Below, piece by piece: positions 1 through 6,164 of a stretch of DNA of 6,164 bases. The stretch comes from an uncultured Verrucomicrobiota bacterium (lineage in GTDB: Bacteria; Verrucomicrobiota; Kiritimatiellia; RFP12; UBA1067), in contig CALYTX010000086.1 in the NCBI GenBank assembly GCA_945487985.1, positions 1 to 6,164 of the forward strand, written 5' to 3'. Under the pieces are notes generated by a model. The model saw only the letters and a program-made list of their open reading frames with translations, made no database searches and had not been told where the DNA came from. A program made the position numbers and the translations under genes. The first letter of the stretch is position 1; each line of letters opens with the position of its first letter.

Positions 1-3000
1 CCAAATACTTTCAAGATTATGCCGCGACAGCGGCTCGATGAAAGCGGCGCGGCGGAATTTGTCTGTCCGTTGCCAGGCAACAGCGGCAAGCCACGCGCGG
101 CCGTGATGGTGACGGCACAAGCGACGGTCTTCGAGGATGGCGTTCGCCCGGCTACATCAAGGCAGAGCGTATTACGCCATTACTATCCATACTACATCGG
201 CTCGAATATAGGCAATACGGTAAGATTAGCAGGTGGTAGTTTTCCGGTGATTGAACTTGCCGCGGTGGATTCTGACGGGAAGCGGGTAGGGGAAAGCAAG
301 AAATTGTCCGTTAAAATTTCGCGGATTGACAGCGTCTACAACTACCGGCGCGACCATCGCGGATGGGCGACCTGGCAATGTCAGCGCGTGCAGATTCCGG
401 TTGTTGAGGATTTGCTCGTTGAAACCTCGACCAATGCCAATACGGCGCTCGCGTTGCCCCTTGAGAAGTCCGGCGATTATCTGCTTTCGGTGTACGACCC
501 CGTAGCCGACGTCGCTTTCGCCCGCGAGTTTTATCTCGGCGCTGGTGGCGACGATGCCGTCCGTGCACCGCTTGACAATCCATCGGCGGTGACACTCGTC
601 CCCGACCGAACCTTTTATCGTCCTGGCGAAACGCCTCGCATTGCGGTGCGCAGTCCCTTCGCCGGCCAGGCACTGTTGACGGTGTCGCGCGACAAATTGC
701 GTTATTCACGGGTGTTAAAACTCGAGAAGGCCACCTGCGAGATCGCGCTTGACGAAGTTGCGAAAGCAGACGCGCCGAATTTGAAAGTGCAGCTTTCGGT
801 GGTTCAGAGCGTAACTGGCGGCGCGCGGCGCATGGCTGTTCGAGCCCACGGCGAGTGCGCCGTTTCCGTCCGCCCGGTCGAACGCGAAATTCCCGTAGAA
901 ATTTCATCCACCATCAAGCCTATTCGAGCAGGTGGATCCGAGATGAAACTCATTGTCGATTTCATCGCTCCGGGTGCTACCGTGGCCGCCGTGACGGTGG
1001 TGGACGAAGGAATCAACATGTTTACCGACGAGCGCTTGCCCGATCCGGCAGGTTATTTCGCGCGTTCGCGCGATTGCCGCGACAACAAACTGTTTGATCT
1101 CTACCGGATGCTTTTGCCGGTTGTTGGCAACGATGAATTAAAGCTTGCCGGGGTGAAAACCGGAGGCGACAGCGCGGCTGAACTTCTTTCGCGCATAAGC
1201 CCCGTGCCGACCCGTCGCTTCAAGCCGCTGAGCCGCTATGTCGCGAATCTGCCGGTTGCGGACGGCAAGGGCAGCGTTGAGTTCGACCTCCCGGATTTTC
1301 AGGGCGAGTTGAGGATTACGGTCGTTGCATGTTCACCGCAAGCGAGCGGTTCGGCGAAACTCCACCGCAAGGTAGCACCGAAACTCGCAATGCACGGCGA
1401 CGCTCCGCGCTTTGTCGCGCCTGGCGACGAATTCGAGGCCGTGCTGTCTATAGCCAATTTGAGCGGACGCGATGGAGAGGCGGAATGGAAAATTGAGGTG
1501 GACCTCCCAGAACACTCCAATCATCCCGCAAATACGTTCGAGGGTAAGGCGGTTTTGGCTGCCGGCGAGACGAAAGTCATCCGCAAGATGGTGAAGGCGC
1601 TCGATGTGTCCGGCCAGATGCGTTTGCGCTATCAATCGCAAGGATTTGGCGAGAAGCGCGAGCAGATAGTCAACATGCCAGTACGTCCGTCCGTCCCCTG
1701 GCGTGAAACTGCAGGGGTGGTGGTGTTAGGACCGGACGAGCAGTGGCAAGGAATGCCCACTTCGCAATTCTGCCGCGTCAGTTGCACCATTAAAGAAACT
1801 CCCCTTGCGGAATTGCAAAGCGCCCTGCGGTATCTCGCCAACTATCCACACGGATGTCTGGAGCAGACGGTTTCACGCATCTTCCCTTTGGTGGCAGCCG
1901 ACGGAATCCTCGCTAGCGAATCCCCCATTCCCGTCAATGAGCTCGCCAGCTGCATCAACGCTGGGATCAGGAGAGTTTCTTCAATGGTTCGGAAGAACAA
2001 TTTTGTAATGTGGCCCGACACCGACTATGAGCCATGGGATCGTGAAGTTTCCCTTTATGCCGCCCATTTTCTCGTTGAGGCTGCCAATTGCGGAAAGGAG
2101 GTGCCGGCGGCGGCAAAATCTTCCGTAAGCCGCTTGTTGAAGAAATGGTCGCTGGAGGACGACGATGGCGTCAGTGCTTACGCCTGCCACACCCTGGCGC
2201 TTGCGGGCACGCCAGAGCGCAGCCGGATGTTTAGACTATACGACCGGCGCGCGCATCTTTCGCTGCTTGATCGTGCGCGGCTGGCACGCGCATTCGCACG
2301 CATAGGCGACGGCAATCGCGCTGAGACTTTGCTTGCCGGCGCTTGTGCCCCCGCGTCGATAAAGGAGGCCGCGTTTCAGGTTCTGGCGCTGCTCGATCTT
2401 CATCAGTGCGATAAACGCCTACCGGCACTTATCACCTATCTGCTCGATCATCGCGACAAGGCGAGGTTGTCGTGGGGCACCACTGCCGAAAACGCCCATG
2501 CGTTATTGGCGATCGGTGCCTACTACCGCGTCAATCCAGTTGTAGCCGGTAAAGAACGCTTCGCAGTCTGGCAGAAACTTGAACTGGATGATTTTTCTAC
2601 GGTCAAAGACGAGAGCAGCGATCTGTCCGTGCGACGACGCTTCTTCTCCCCATCGGGAAGAGAGTTGCGGGATGGAGAAATCAAGCGCGGAGATTTGCTG
2701 ATAGTCGAGATTGCGGTTAAATGCGCGCAGGAGCGCGACTTGGCCGACTTGATAATCGAAGATCCGTTCGCGGGAGCGTTCGAGCCTGTCCACAGTTCGG
2801 TGGATGCGGCATTGTTCGCAGGTTTTCACAATGATGAACACTCATGGGTGTTGAGATTTGATGCTCGCGATGATAAAATGCTGGTGTATTCTAAGAAATT
2901 CCATATTGCGAAAGATGGCGAAGTCAGATTCTGTTATCCGCTCCGGGCGGTTTCGTGCGGTAATTTCGCGCTGCCGCAGGTGGCTGTCGAGGCTATGTAT

Positions 3001-3054
3001 CAGCCTGGGCTTGCTGCTCGCGCTGGCGCTGGGCGGATCGTACTGCGCGATTGA
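1..3054 (+). CDS. Bacterial alpha-2-macroglobulin family protein (YfhM-like), 5' truncated by window edge
   Basis: This is probably a periplasmic, inner-membrane-anchored pan-protease inhibitor: a protease cleaves a bait region and is trapped through a reactive thioester. The frame is open from base 1, so the first ATG (base 19) is internal. Numbered from that Met, 1011 residues are visible; bacterial homologues have about 1,500-1,900, so the N-terminus is missing. Macroglobulin-type domains come first (VTLVPDRTFYRPGE at 191-204), then a bait-region-type domain to about 330 (VVDEGINMFTDE, 327-338). The A2M core follows (FDLPDFQGELRITVVA, 422-437). The thioester motif is C613-L-E-Q616 within YPHGCLEQTVSR, opening a helical thioester domain of about 240 residues (TTAENAHALLAIGAYY, 821-836). 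The C-terminal domain ends with AVSCGNFALPQVAVEAMYQPG, a typical family ending, so the stop looks genuine. Its 3' end overlaps the PBP1C gene. E. coli yfhM-pbpC is the classic neighbour pair. Family assignment is secure; the physiological role is inferred from the family. Confidence 0.95.
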   Translation, partial: PNTFKIMPRQRLDESGAAEFVCPLPGNSGKPRAAVMVTAQATVFEDGVRPATSRQSVLRHYYPYYIGSNIGNTVRLAGGSFPVIELAAVDSDGKRVGESKKLSVKISRIDSVYNYRRDHRGWATWQCQRVQIPVVEDLLVETSTNANTALALPLEKSGDYLLSVYDPVADVAFAREFYLGAGGDDAVRAPLDNPSAVTLVPDRTFYRPGETPRIAVRSPFAGQALLTVSRDKLRYSRVLKLEKATCEIALDEVAKADAPNLKVQLSVVQSVTGGARRMAVRAHGECAVSVRPVEREIPVEISSTIKPIRAGGSEMKLIVDFIAPGATVAAVTVVDEGINMFTDERLPDPAGYFARSRDCRDNKLFDLYRMLLPVVGNDELKLAGVKTGGDSAAELLSRISPVPTRRFKPLSRYVANLPVADGKGSVEFDLPDFQGELRITVVACSPQASGSAKLHRKVAPKLAMHGDAPRFVAPGDEFEAVLSIANLSGRDGEAEWKIEVDLPEHSNHPANTFEGKAVLAAGETKVIRKMVKALDVSGQMRLRYQSQGFGEKREQIVNMPVRPSVPWRETAGVVVLGPDEQWQGMPTSQFCRVSCTIKETPLAELQSALRYLANYPHGCLEQTVSRIFPLVAADGILASESPIPVNELASCINAGIRRVSSMVRKNNFVMWPDTDYEPWDREVSLYAAHFLVEAANCGKEVPAAAKSSVSRLLKKWSLEDDDGVSAYACHTLALAGTPERSRMFRLYDRRAHLSLLDRARLARAFARIGDGNRAETLLAGACAPASIKEAAFQVLALLDLHQCDKRLPALITYLLDHRDKARLSWGTTAENAHALLAIGAYYRVNPVVAGKERFAVWQKLELDDFSTVKDESSDLSVRRRFFSPSGRELRDGEIKRGDLLIVEIAVKCAQERDLADLIIEDPFAGAFEPVHSSVDAALFAGFHNDEHSWVLRFDARDDKMLVYSKKFHIAKDGEVRFCYPLRAVSCGNFALPQVAVEAMYQPGLAARAGAGRIVLRD
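2915..3054 (+). other. Out-of-frame coding overlap between the A2M and PBP1C genes
   Basis: These 140 nt are read in two frames. Frame 1 gives the last 46 residues of the A2M protein, including the family-typical ending EAMYQPG. Frame 2 gives the PBP1C basic tail and its whole membrane segment (codons at about 2993-3043). PBP1C cannot start later without losing its anchor, and the A2M ending matches the usual family C-terminus, so both readings look real. The exact overlap length depends on the PBP1C start: 140 nt from ATG 2915, up to 197 nt from TTG 2858. Confidence 0.8.
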
Positions 3055-4996
3055 CTGGCGCGAAGAGTTTGCCGGAATCTTTCCTGGCGGAATCGTCCTG
3101 CGGGACCGCGCTGGTGACGTGCTGCGCGTGTCGCTTGGTCACGGCGATGTCGACTGCCGACCATATTACCGCGCCGCGCCCGACGACTGGATAGTCAAGG
3201 CGATTGTCGCCAGCGAAGACGGCGAGTTCTGGCACCATCACGGGGTGCGTCCGCTTTCAGTCCTGCGCGCGCTTTGCCAGAACCTCTACTACCGTCGGCG
3301 AATCTCCGGGGCTTCGACGATTTCGATGCAGACGGTGCGTTTAATCGAACCTCACCGCAGAAGCTACTCGCAGAAATGGATCGAGGCGTTCAAGGCGCTG
3401 AAGATGGAACGCCGCAAAGATAAATTGTGGATTCTTTCCCAGTATCTAAATCGAGCACCGTTCGGCTCCAATTTCGTAGGCATCGAGGCGGCGGCGAACG
3501 GTTGGTTCGGAAAGAGCGCCAAAGTCCTCGGTCTCGGCGAGGCGGCGATGCTCGCGGGAATGGTTCAGGCGCCTTCGCGCTTCCGCCCCGACCGCGGCTA
3601 CGCGCGCGCCATTAAGCGGCGCGATTATGTGCTTGGCCGGATGCTGGAACTCGGTATGATCAGCGAGGAGCAACTGCGTGGCGCCCAAAGTGTAATGCCG
3701 CAGATTTGCCGCGCGCCGCGTCCCTTCAAATATCCTTACTATTGCGATTACTATCTTAAAGAAGTGCTTGGCAAAGACGGGAAAGGACAAAGCCAAAGCG
3801 GTGATTACATTACGCCGCTCGATGCCGATGTGCAATTCGTCTGCGACGAAACGCTGAACGCTGCTGCGTCCGCCGCCGGATATTCTCTCGCAGTAGCGGT
3901 GATGAAAGTCGACAATGGCGAGGTGATTGCGCTTTCGTGCAGTGGCGATTACTTTGCCGCCGACGCCGGCCAGGTCAACACCGCCCTCGCGCCGCGACCT
4001 GCCGGATCGACGCTTAAACCGCTGCTCGCCGCTCAAGCTCTCGATTTGGGACTCGTGGGCGAGGAGGAAACGCTCAAGGACGAACCGTGCGTGTTCGACG
4101 GCTATGCGCCTACGAACTTCGATGGCAAATACCGCGGCGAAGTTTCTTTGCGCAATTCGCTGATTCTTTCGCTGAACATTCCTTTTGTTGAAATCGTCCG
4201 CCGCGTAGGGGTGGATTGTTTTGCAGAGAAATTGCGCCGGCTTGATTTTCGTCACGTTGTCCCGCCGTACGAGCGATACGGACTAGGAATCGCAATTGGC
4301 AATTGCGAAGTTACGCTCGTTGAGCTTGCCGGCGCCTACCGCCAATTGGCTTTATCGGCCAGCGGATATGCCGGCGGGGATGGATTTTCGCCGCAATCGG
4401 CCTTTGCTGTCTCGGAGATGCTCTCCGGCGAAGAACGCGCCGCATCCGCCTTCGGCCACATAGCTGCAGTGCCATCGGTGAGATTCGCATGGAAAACCGG
4501 GACGAGTAGCGCCTATCGTGACGCCTGGTGCGTTTTGTGGAATCCGCAATATGTTGTCGCGGTGTGGTGCGGACACAAGACGGGGTTTGGCGATACCGCC
4601 GTCGTTGGCGTCAAAGCGGCTGCGCCGGTTGCCTGGAAAATCGCCCGTTCGCTCTATCCGCGCAACGACGCTCCCTGGTTCGCCAAACCGAATGACACCA
4701 TCGCTAAGTACCGGCTGCCAACGGCTCGTGCTGCCCATCCAAATCTTTCTATTTCTTATCCGCAAGAAGGGGACTGCTTCGCAGTTGATGCGAGCACGAA
4801 GCAGGCGCGGATTGTCTGCCGCGTGCTCGGCAACGCTCCCGATGTGAAATTGTGGTGGTTTGTCGACGGCGTTGCCGTGGGCGAGACTGTCGGTCTAAAC
4901 CCTATGGTTCTTGAATTCCCGCCCGGCAAGCACTATCTGGTCTGCACGACTGCGGCCGGCAAAACCGCCGAGGTTTCCTTTTCCGTGTTCGAGTAG
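2915..4996 (+). CDS. pbpC: Penicillin-binding protein 1C (bifunctional class A PBP)
   Basis: An inner-membrane peptidoglycan synthase with glycosyltransferase and transpeptidase domains in the periplasm. From ATG 2915 it has 693 residues (E. coli PBP1C about 770). The basic N-terminus is followed by one membrane segment (about 27-43, LCISLGLLLALALGG). The GT51 domain shows EDGEFWHHHG (101-110, catalytic E101), GASTISMQ (132-139) and ILSQYLNRAPFG (173-184), the last being PBP1C-like. The transpeptidase has S365-T-L-K368, S419-L-N421 and K527-T-G529. A C-terminal BiPBP_C-type beta domain (about 611-693, KLWWFVDGVAVGE) separates PBP1C from PBP1A/1B. The linker before it is shorter than in E. coli. 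I chose 2915 because it keeps a positively charged cytoplasmic tail just before the membrane segment. In-frame TTG 2858, ATG 2861 and ATG 2870 would lengthen the protein to at most 712 residues, and none has a clear Shine-Dalgarno; GAAAG abuts ATG 2915. It overlaps the A2M gene by 140 nt in another frame and is presumably co-transcribed with it. Confidence 0.93.
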   Translation: MAKSDSVIRSGRFRAVISRCRRWLSRLCISLGLLLALALGGSYCAIDWREEFAGIFPGGIVLRDRAGDVLRVSLGHGDVDCRPYYRAAPDDWIVKAIVASEDGEFWHHHGVRPLSVLRALCQNLYYRRRISGASTISMQTVRLIEPHRRSYSQKWIEAFKALKMERRKDKLWILSQYLNRAPFGSNFVGIEAAANGWFGKSAKVLGLGEAAMLAGMVQAPSRFRPDRGYARAIKRRDYVLGRMLELGMISEEQLRGAQSVMPQICRAPRPFKYPYYCDYYLKEVLGKDGKGQSQSGDYITPLDADVQFVCDETLNAAASAAGYSLAVAVMKVDNGEVIALSCSGDYFAADAGQVNTALAPRPAGSTLKPLLAAQALDLGLVGEEETLKDEPCVFDGYAPTNFDGKYRGEVSLRNSLILSLNIPFVEIVRRVGVDCFAEKLRRLDFRHVVPPYERYGLGIAIGNCEVTLVELAGAYRQLALSASGYAGGDGFSPQSAFAVSEMLSGEERAASAFGHIAAVPSVRFAWKTGTSSAYRDAWCVLWNPQYVVAVWCGHKTGFGDTAVVGVKAAAPVAWKIARSLYPRNDAPWFAKPNDTIAKYRLPTARAAHPNLSISYPQEGDCFAVDASTKQARIVCRVLGNAPDVKLWWFVDGVAVGETVGLNPMVLEFPPGKHYLVCTTAAGKTAEVSFSVFE

Positions 4997-5038
4997 ACAA
5001 TAATCGGCTGTCACCTTGCGGACGCGGCGGAAAGCGTT
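4997..5038. other. Convergent intergenic gap without a clear terminator
   Basis: These 42 nt separate the stop of the PBP1C gene (TAG, 4994-4996) from the stop of the opposing lipoprotein gene (TAA on the minus strand, plus positions 5039-5041). The stretch is GC-rich (CCTTGCGGACGCGGCGG). I find no stable GC stem followed by a T-run on either strand. T-runs just beyond, at about 5037-5040 and 5054-5059, have no convincing stem before them. Termination here may be factor-dependent, or the two transcripts may run into each other. Confidence 0.5.
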
Positions 5039-5905
5039 TTAGTCTTGCTCGTGTTTTTTCCTCTTTTGGGCATCAACCCTTCTGACATATGCTTTTTGCG
5101 CTATTTTTTCATCAAATTCAAGAAGTCCACCGTAACAACCATACCACATGAACTCAAATGGTGCCACAATCTCATTGTCAATAATGAAAAACGTCTCTGT
5201 AGGCAATTCTTCCAGCTGAATGAATTTGCCGCAATCCCAGCTTGCCAAGCACAAACCACCGTCTCGTGGCTTTCTCCCGACAATAGGATTCATGTTGAGC
5301 CTGGCTTTGGAAATTATGCTCTGTTTTTCCTCATTGCTACCATCATACAACTGTTGCGTACAAATTTTGTCGCCGTTCTTTAGTATATCACATAGCGTTG
5401 CCTTAACTAAGAATTCGTCAACCCTGACAACCCAAGCATTGCTCCCGTTCAAATTTCCATCAACTCTATAGAAAGTCGAGAGCGGTTTTACAAGCGCAGA
5501 GTTCTTCGTTAAATTTTGTATTTTGGCTTCAATTTCTTTTTTCCAGTTCCAATGTCTGAAACATTGATTGGTTGTACCGTTCAAAAGCAACCACTTGCTT
5601 TTGTCCGCTGTATACGGCATTATAACGTCACGCTCAATGTTCGCCTCACTCAATATCCATTTGTGCATTCCCGTTGATGTCTCGTGCATGAGAATCGACT
5701 TGTCATCTATTGATCCGGCGTAATAGACGGCGTTGACCTCCCCACACGGCACCGAAACAACGGAATCCAAAAAATTATCGATAGAACCATCAGCTATTTC
5801 TGTGATTGGTTGACTTATACTTTGTTTAGGCCCGTTAAAACAGCATCCTTCCAGCACCAGCACAGTTCCAATGACAACTGTCAAACGAATTATCATTTTA
5901 CCCAT
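5039..5905 (-). CDS. Putative lipoprotein of unknown function
   Basis: A 288-residue protein I do not recognise. The start at 5905 is chosen over the upstream in-frame ATG at 5944 because GGAG lies 9 nt before it, and because it gives a compact signal peptide: K3 and R7, a hydrophobic stretch (LTVVIGTVLVL, 8-18), then the lipobox-like L18-E-G-C21. C21 would be lipidated and C22 follows directly. Glu before the Gly of the lipobox is unusual, but the overall layout is that of a signal-peptidase-II substrate. The mature part has seven more cysteines (54, 115, 172, 182, 219, 225, 257), scattered tryptophans (83, 105, 119, 121, 158, 223, 254) and a charged tail (AQKRKKHEQD). I see no repeats, second membrane segment or known catalytic motif. 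It would sit in the periplasm or outer membrane. It converges on the PBP1C gene, and its GC (about 40%) is well below that of its neighbours, which may mean recent acquisition or weak constraint. That it is a lipoprotein is likely; its function is open. Confidence 0.8.
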   Translation of the reverse strand: MGKMIIRLTVVIGTVLVLEGCCFNGPKQSISQPITEIADGSIDNFLDSVVSVPCGEVNAVYYAGSIDDKSILMHETSTGMHKWILSEANIERDVIMPYTADKSKWLLLNGTTNQCFRHWNWKKEIEAKIQNLTKNSALVKPLSTFYRVDGNLNGSNAWVVRVDEFLVKATLCDILKNGDKICTQQLYDGSNEEKQSIISKARLNMNPIVGRKPRDGGLCLASWDCGKFIQLEELPTETFFIIDNEIVAPFEFMWYGCYGGLLEFDEKIAQKAYVRRVDAQKRKKHEQD

Positions 5906-5913
5906 TATTTCAA

Positions 5914-5920
5914 TCTCCAA
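5914..5920 (-). promoter_or_regulatory. Ribosome binding site of the lipoprotein gene
   Basis: On the minus strand this reads TTGGAGA. Its GGAG core (plus 5915-5918) lies 9 nt before ATG 5905, a good Shine-Dalgarno distance. The upstream in-frame ATG at 5944 has no comparable site. This decides the start and places a normal-length signal peptide at the N-terminus. Confidence 0.75.
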
Positions 5921-5964
5921 AGATTGAATGTTGGATTCGACCATCTGCGGGCAAACATAATCTG

Positions 5965-5977
5965 TGATTTCAAATCA
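5965..5977. repeat. Short perfect palindrome TGATTTcAAATCA
   Basis: Two perfect 6-nt arms flank a single central base, about 60-72 nt upstream of the lipoprotein start codon. Size, symmetry and position would suit an operator for a dimeric regulator. A 13-nt AT-rich palindrome can also arise by chance, and no second copy is seen in the window, so the regulatory role is a guess. Confidence 0.3.
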
Positions 5978-6128
5978 TCTCATCCTCTCTAAAACCTCGT
6001 TTTACAACTCTTTCATTCTCTCCGCTACAGATGGGATTTCATTCGCTGCTCAAAAGTCCGAATAACGAAAAATATGAAATGTCATGGAACAGCTCATCAG
6101 GCTAGTCAGACGACCTCCCAATGTCCAC

Positions 6129-6154
6129 CCTTGTCGGAGCCTTTGCGGACAAGG
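6129..6154. repeat. Inverted repeat (hairpin) at the right window edge
   Basis: CCTTGTC (6129-6135) and GACAAGG (6148-6154) are perfect 7-nt inverted arms around a 12-nt loop. The left arm and loop also contain two adjacent imperfect 11-nt copies, CCTTGTCGGAG (6129-6139) and CCTTTGCGGAC (6140-6150), matching at 8 of 11 positions. On the plus strand TTTT occurs six bases after the stem, too far for a typical intrinsic terminator, although the run may continue past the edge. It may be a terminator remnant or part of a dispersed palindromic element. Confidence 0.45.
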
Positions 6155-6164
6155 AATCCCTTTT

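Larger units (their letters stand above)
5906..6164. other. Leader and non-coding region upstream of the lipoprotein gene
   Basis: These 259 nt run from the lipoprotein start to the window edge. The first part must hold its 5' leader and promoter, but I see no -35/-10 pair good enough to call on the minus strand. It contains a 13-nt palindrome (5965-5977) and a hairpin-forming sequence at the edge (6129-6154). Several short reading frames near the right edge stay open to the end of the window on both strands; none has a ribosome binding site or recognisable protein, so I annotate no gene. No tRNA or other RNA gene was recognised. Confidence 0.5.

Noticed and set aside
311..907. 198-codon open frame on the minus strand within the A2M gene
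   Set aside because: Its very Arg-rich, low-complexity translation and lack of a ribosome binding site mark it as a shadow of the A2M gene.
2858..2914. Longer PBP1C start at TTG 2858, ATG 2861 or ATG 2870
   Set aside because: No convincing ribosome binding site precedes them and the added residues lengthen the overlap further. ATG 2915 already gives a normal cytoplasmic tail. Not fully excluded, as ATG 2915 has only a weak, very close GAAAG.
3446..4255. 269-codon open frame on the minus strand, antisense to the PBP1C gene
   Set aside because: It lies wholly opposite the conserved PBP1C region. The translation is rich in Arg, Ala and His with no recognisable motif, as expected when GC-rich coding sequence is read backwards.
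5042..5060. T-run near 5054-5059 as a terminator for the PBP1C transcript
   Set aside because: No stable GC-rich stem precedes it (only a 3-4 bp AGC/GCT pairing), and it lies within the coding end of the opposing lipoprotein gene.
5906..5944. N-terminal extension of the lipoprotein to the upstream ATG at 5944
   Set aside because: It would add 13 mostly polar residues, including three Glu, ahead of the signal peptide, and there is no ribosome binding site. The GGAG lies inside this extension and serves ATG 5905.
6074..6164. Short plus-strand frames starting at ATG 6074 and ATG 6084 that stay open to the window edge
   Set aside because: They have 30 and 27 codons, no Shine-Dalgarno, and no recognisable protein. 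They overlap each other and run through the hairpin sequence.
6108..6164. Minus-strand frames entering from the right edge that could be the 3' end of a gene outside the window
   Set aside because: All three frames are open for at least 18 codons from the edge, so none is favoured. They cross the repeat-like hairpin and show no conserved protein ending. A gene end here cannot be excluded but is unsupported.

Overview
The window looks like chromosome from a Gram-negative (diderm) bacterium. It codes for an A2M-type periplasmic protease inhibitor, a class A penicillin-binding protein of the PBP1C type and a signal-peptidase-II lipoprotein. I cannot name the phylum. A member of the PVC group (for example Lentisphaerae) is possible, but this is only an impression. 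The left four fifths is GC-rich (about 52-65% in lines I counted). The right-hand lipoprotein gene is clearly poorer (about 38-40% GC in two lines counted).

Layout: bases 1-3054 (+) are the C-terminal two thirds of an alpha-2-macroglobulin family protein, whose start lies outside the window. Bases 2915-4996 (+) encode a PBP1C-like bifunctional peptidoglycan synthase, beginning in a different frame inside the end of the A2M gene (140 nt overlap). Bases 4997-5038 are a short convergent gap with no recognisable terminator. Bases 5039-5905 (-) encode an unrecognised cysteine- and tryptophan-containing lipoprotein with a good ribosome binding site. Bases 5906-6164 hold its leader and a mostly non-coding stretch with a small palindrome and, at the window edge, a hairpin-forming sequence.

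The A2M and PBP1C genes form a known partnership (yfhM-pbpC in E. coli and many other diderms). The inhibitor is thought to trap proteases that enter a breached periplasm, while PBP1C makes or repairs peptidoglycan. Both carry their key motifs here: the CLEQ thioester in A2M; the GT51 glutamate and the SxxK, SxN and KTG motifs in PBP1C. Nothing ties the lipoprotein to this pair: it points the other way and differs in composition. I do not see a clearly novel multi-gene system. The points most worth a second look are the long out-of-frame overlap, which encodes the PBP1C membrane anchor within the conserved A2M C-terminus, and the orphan lipoprotein.
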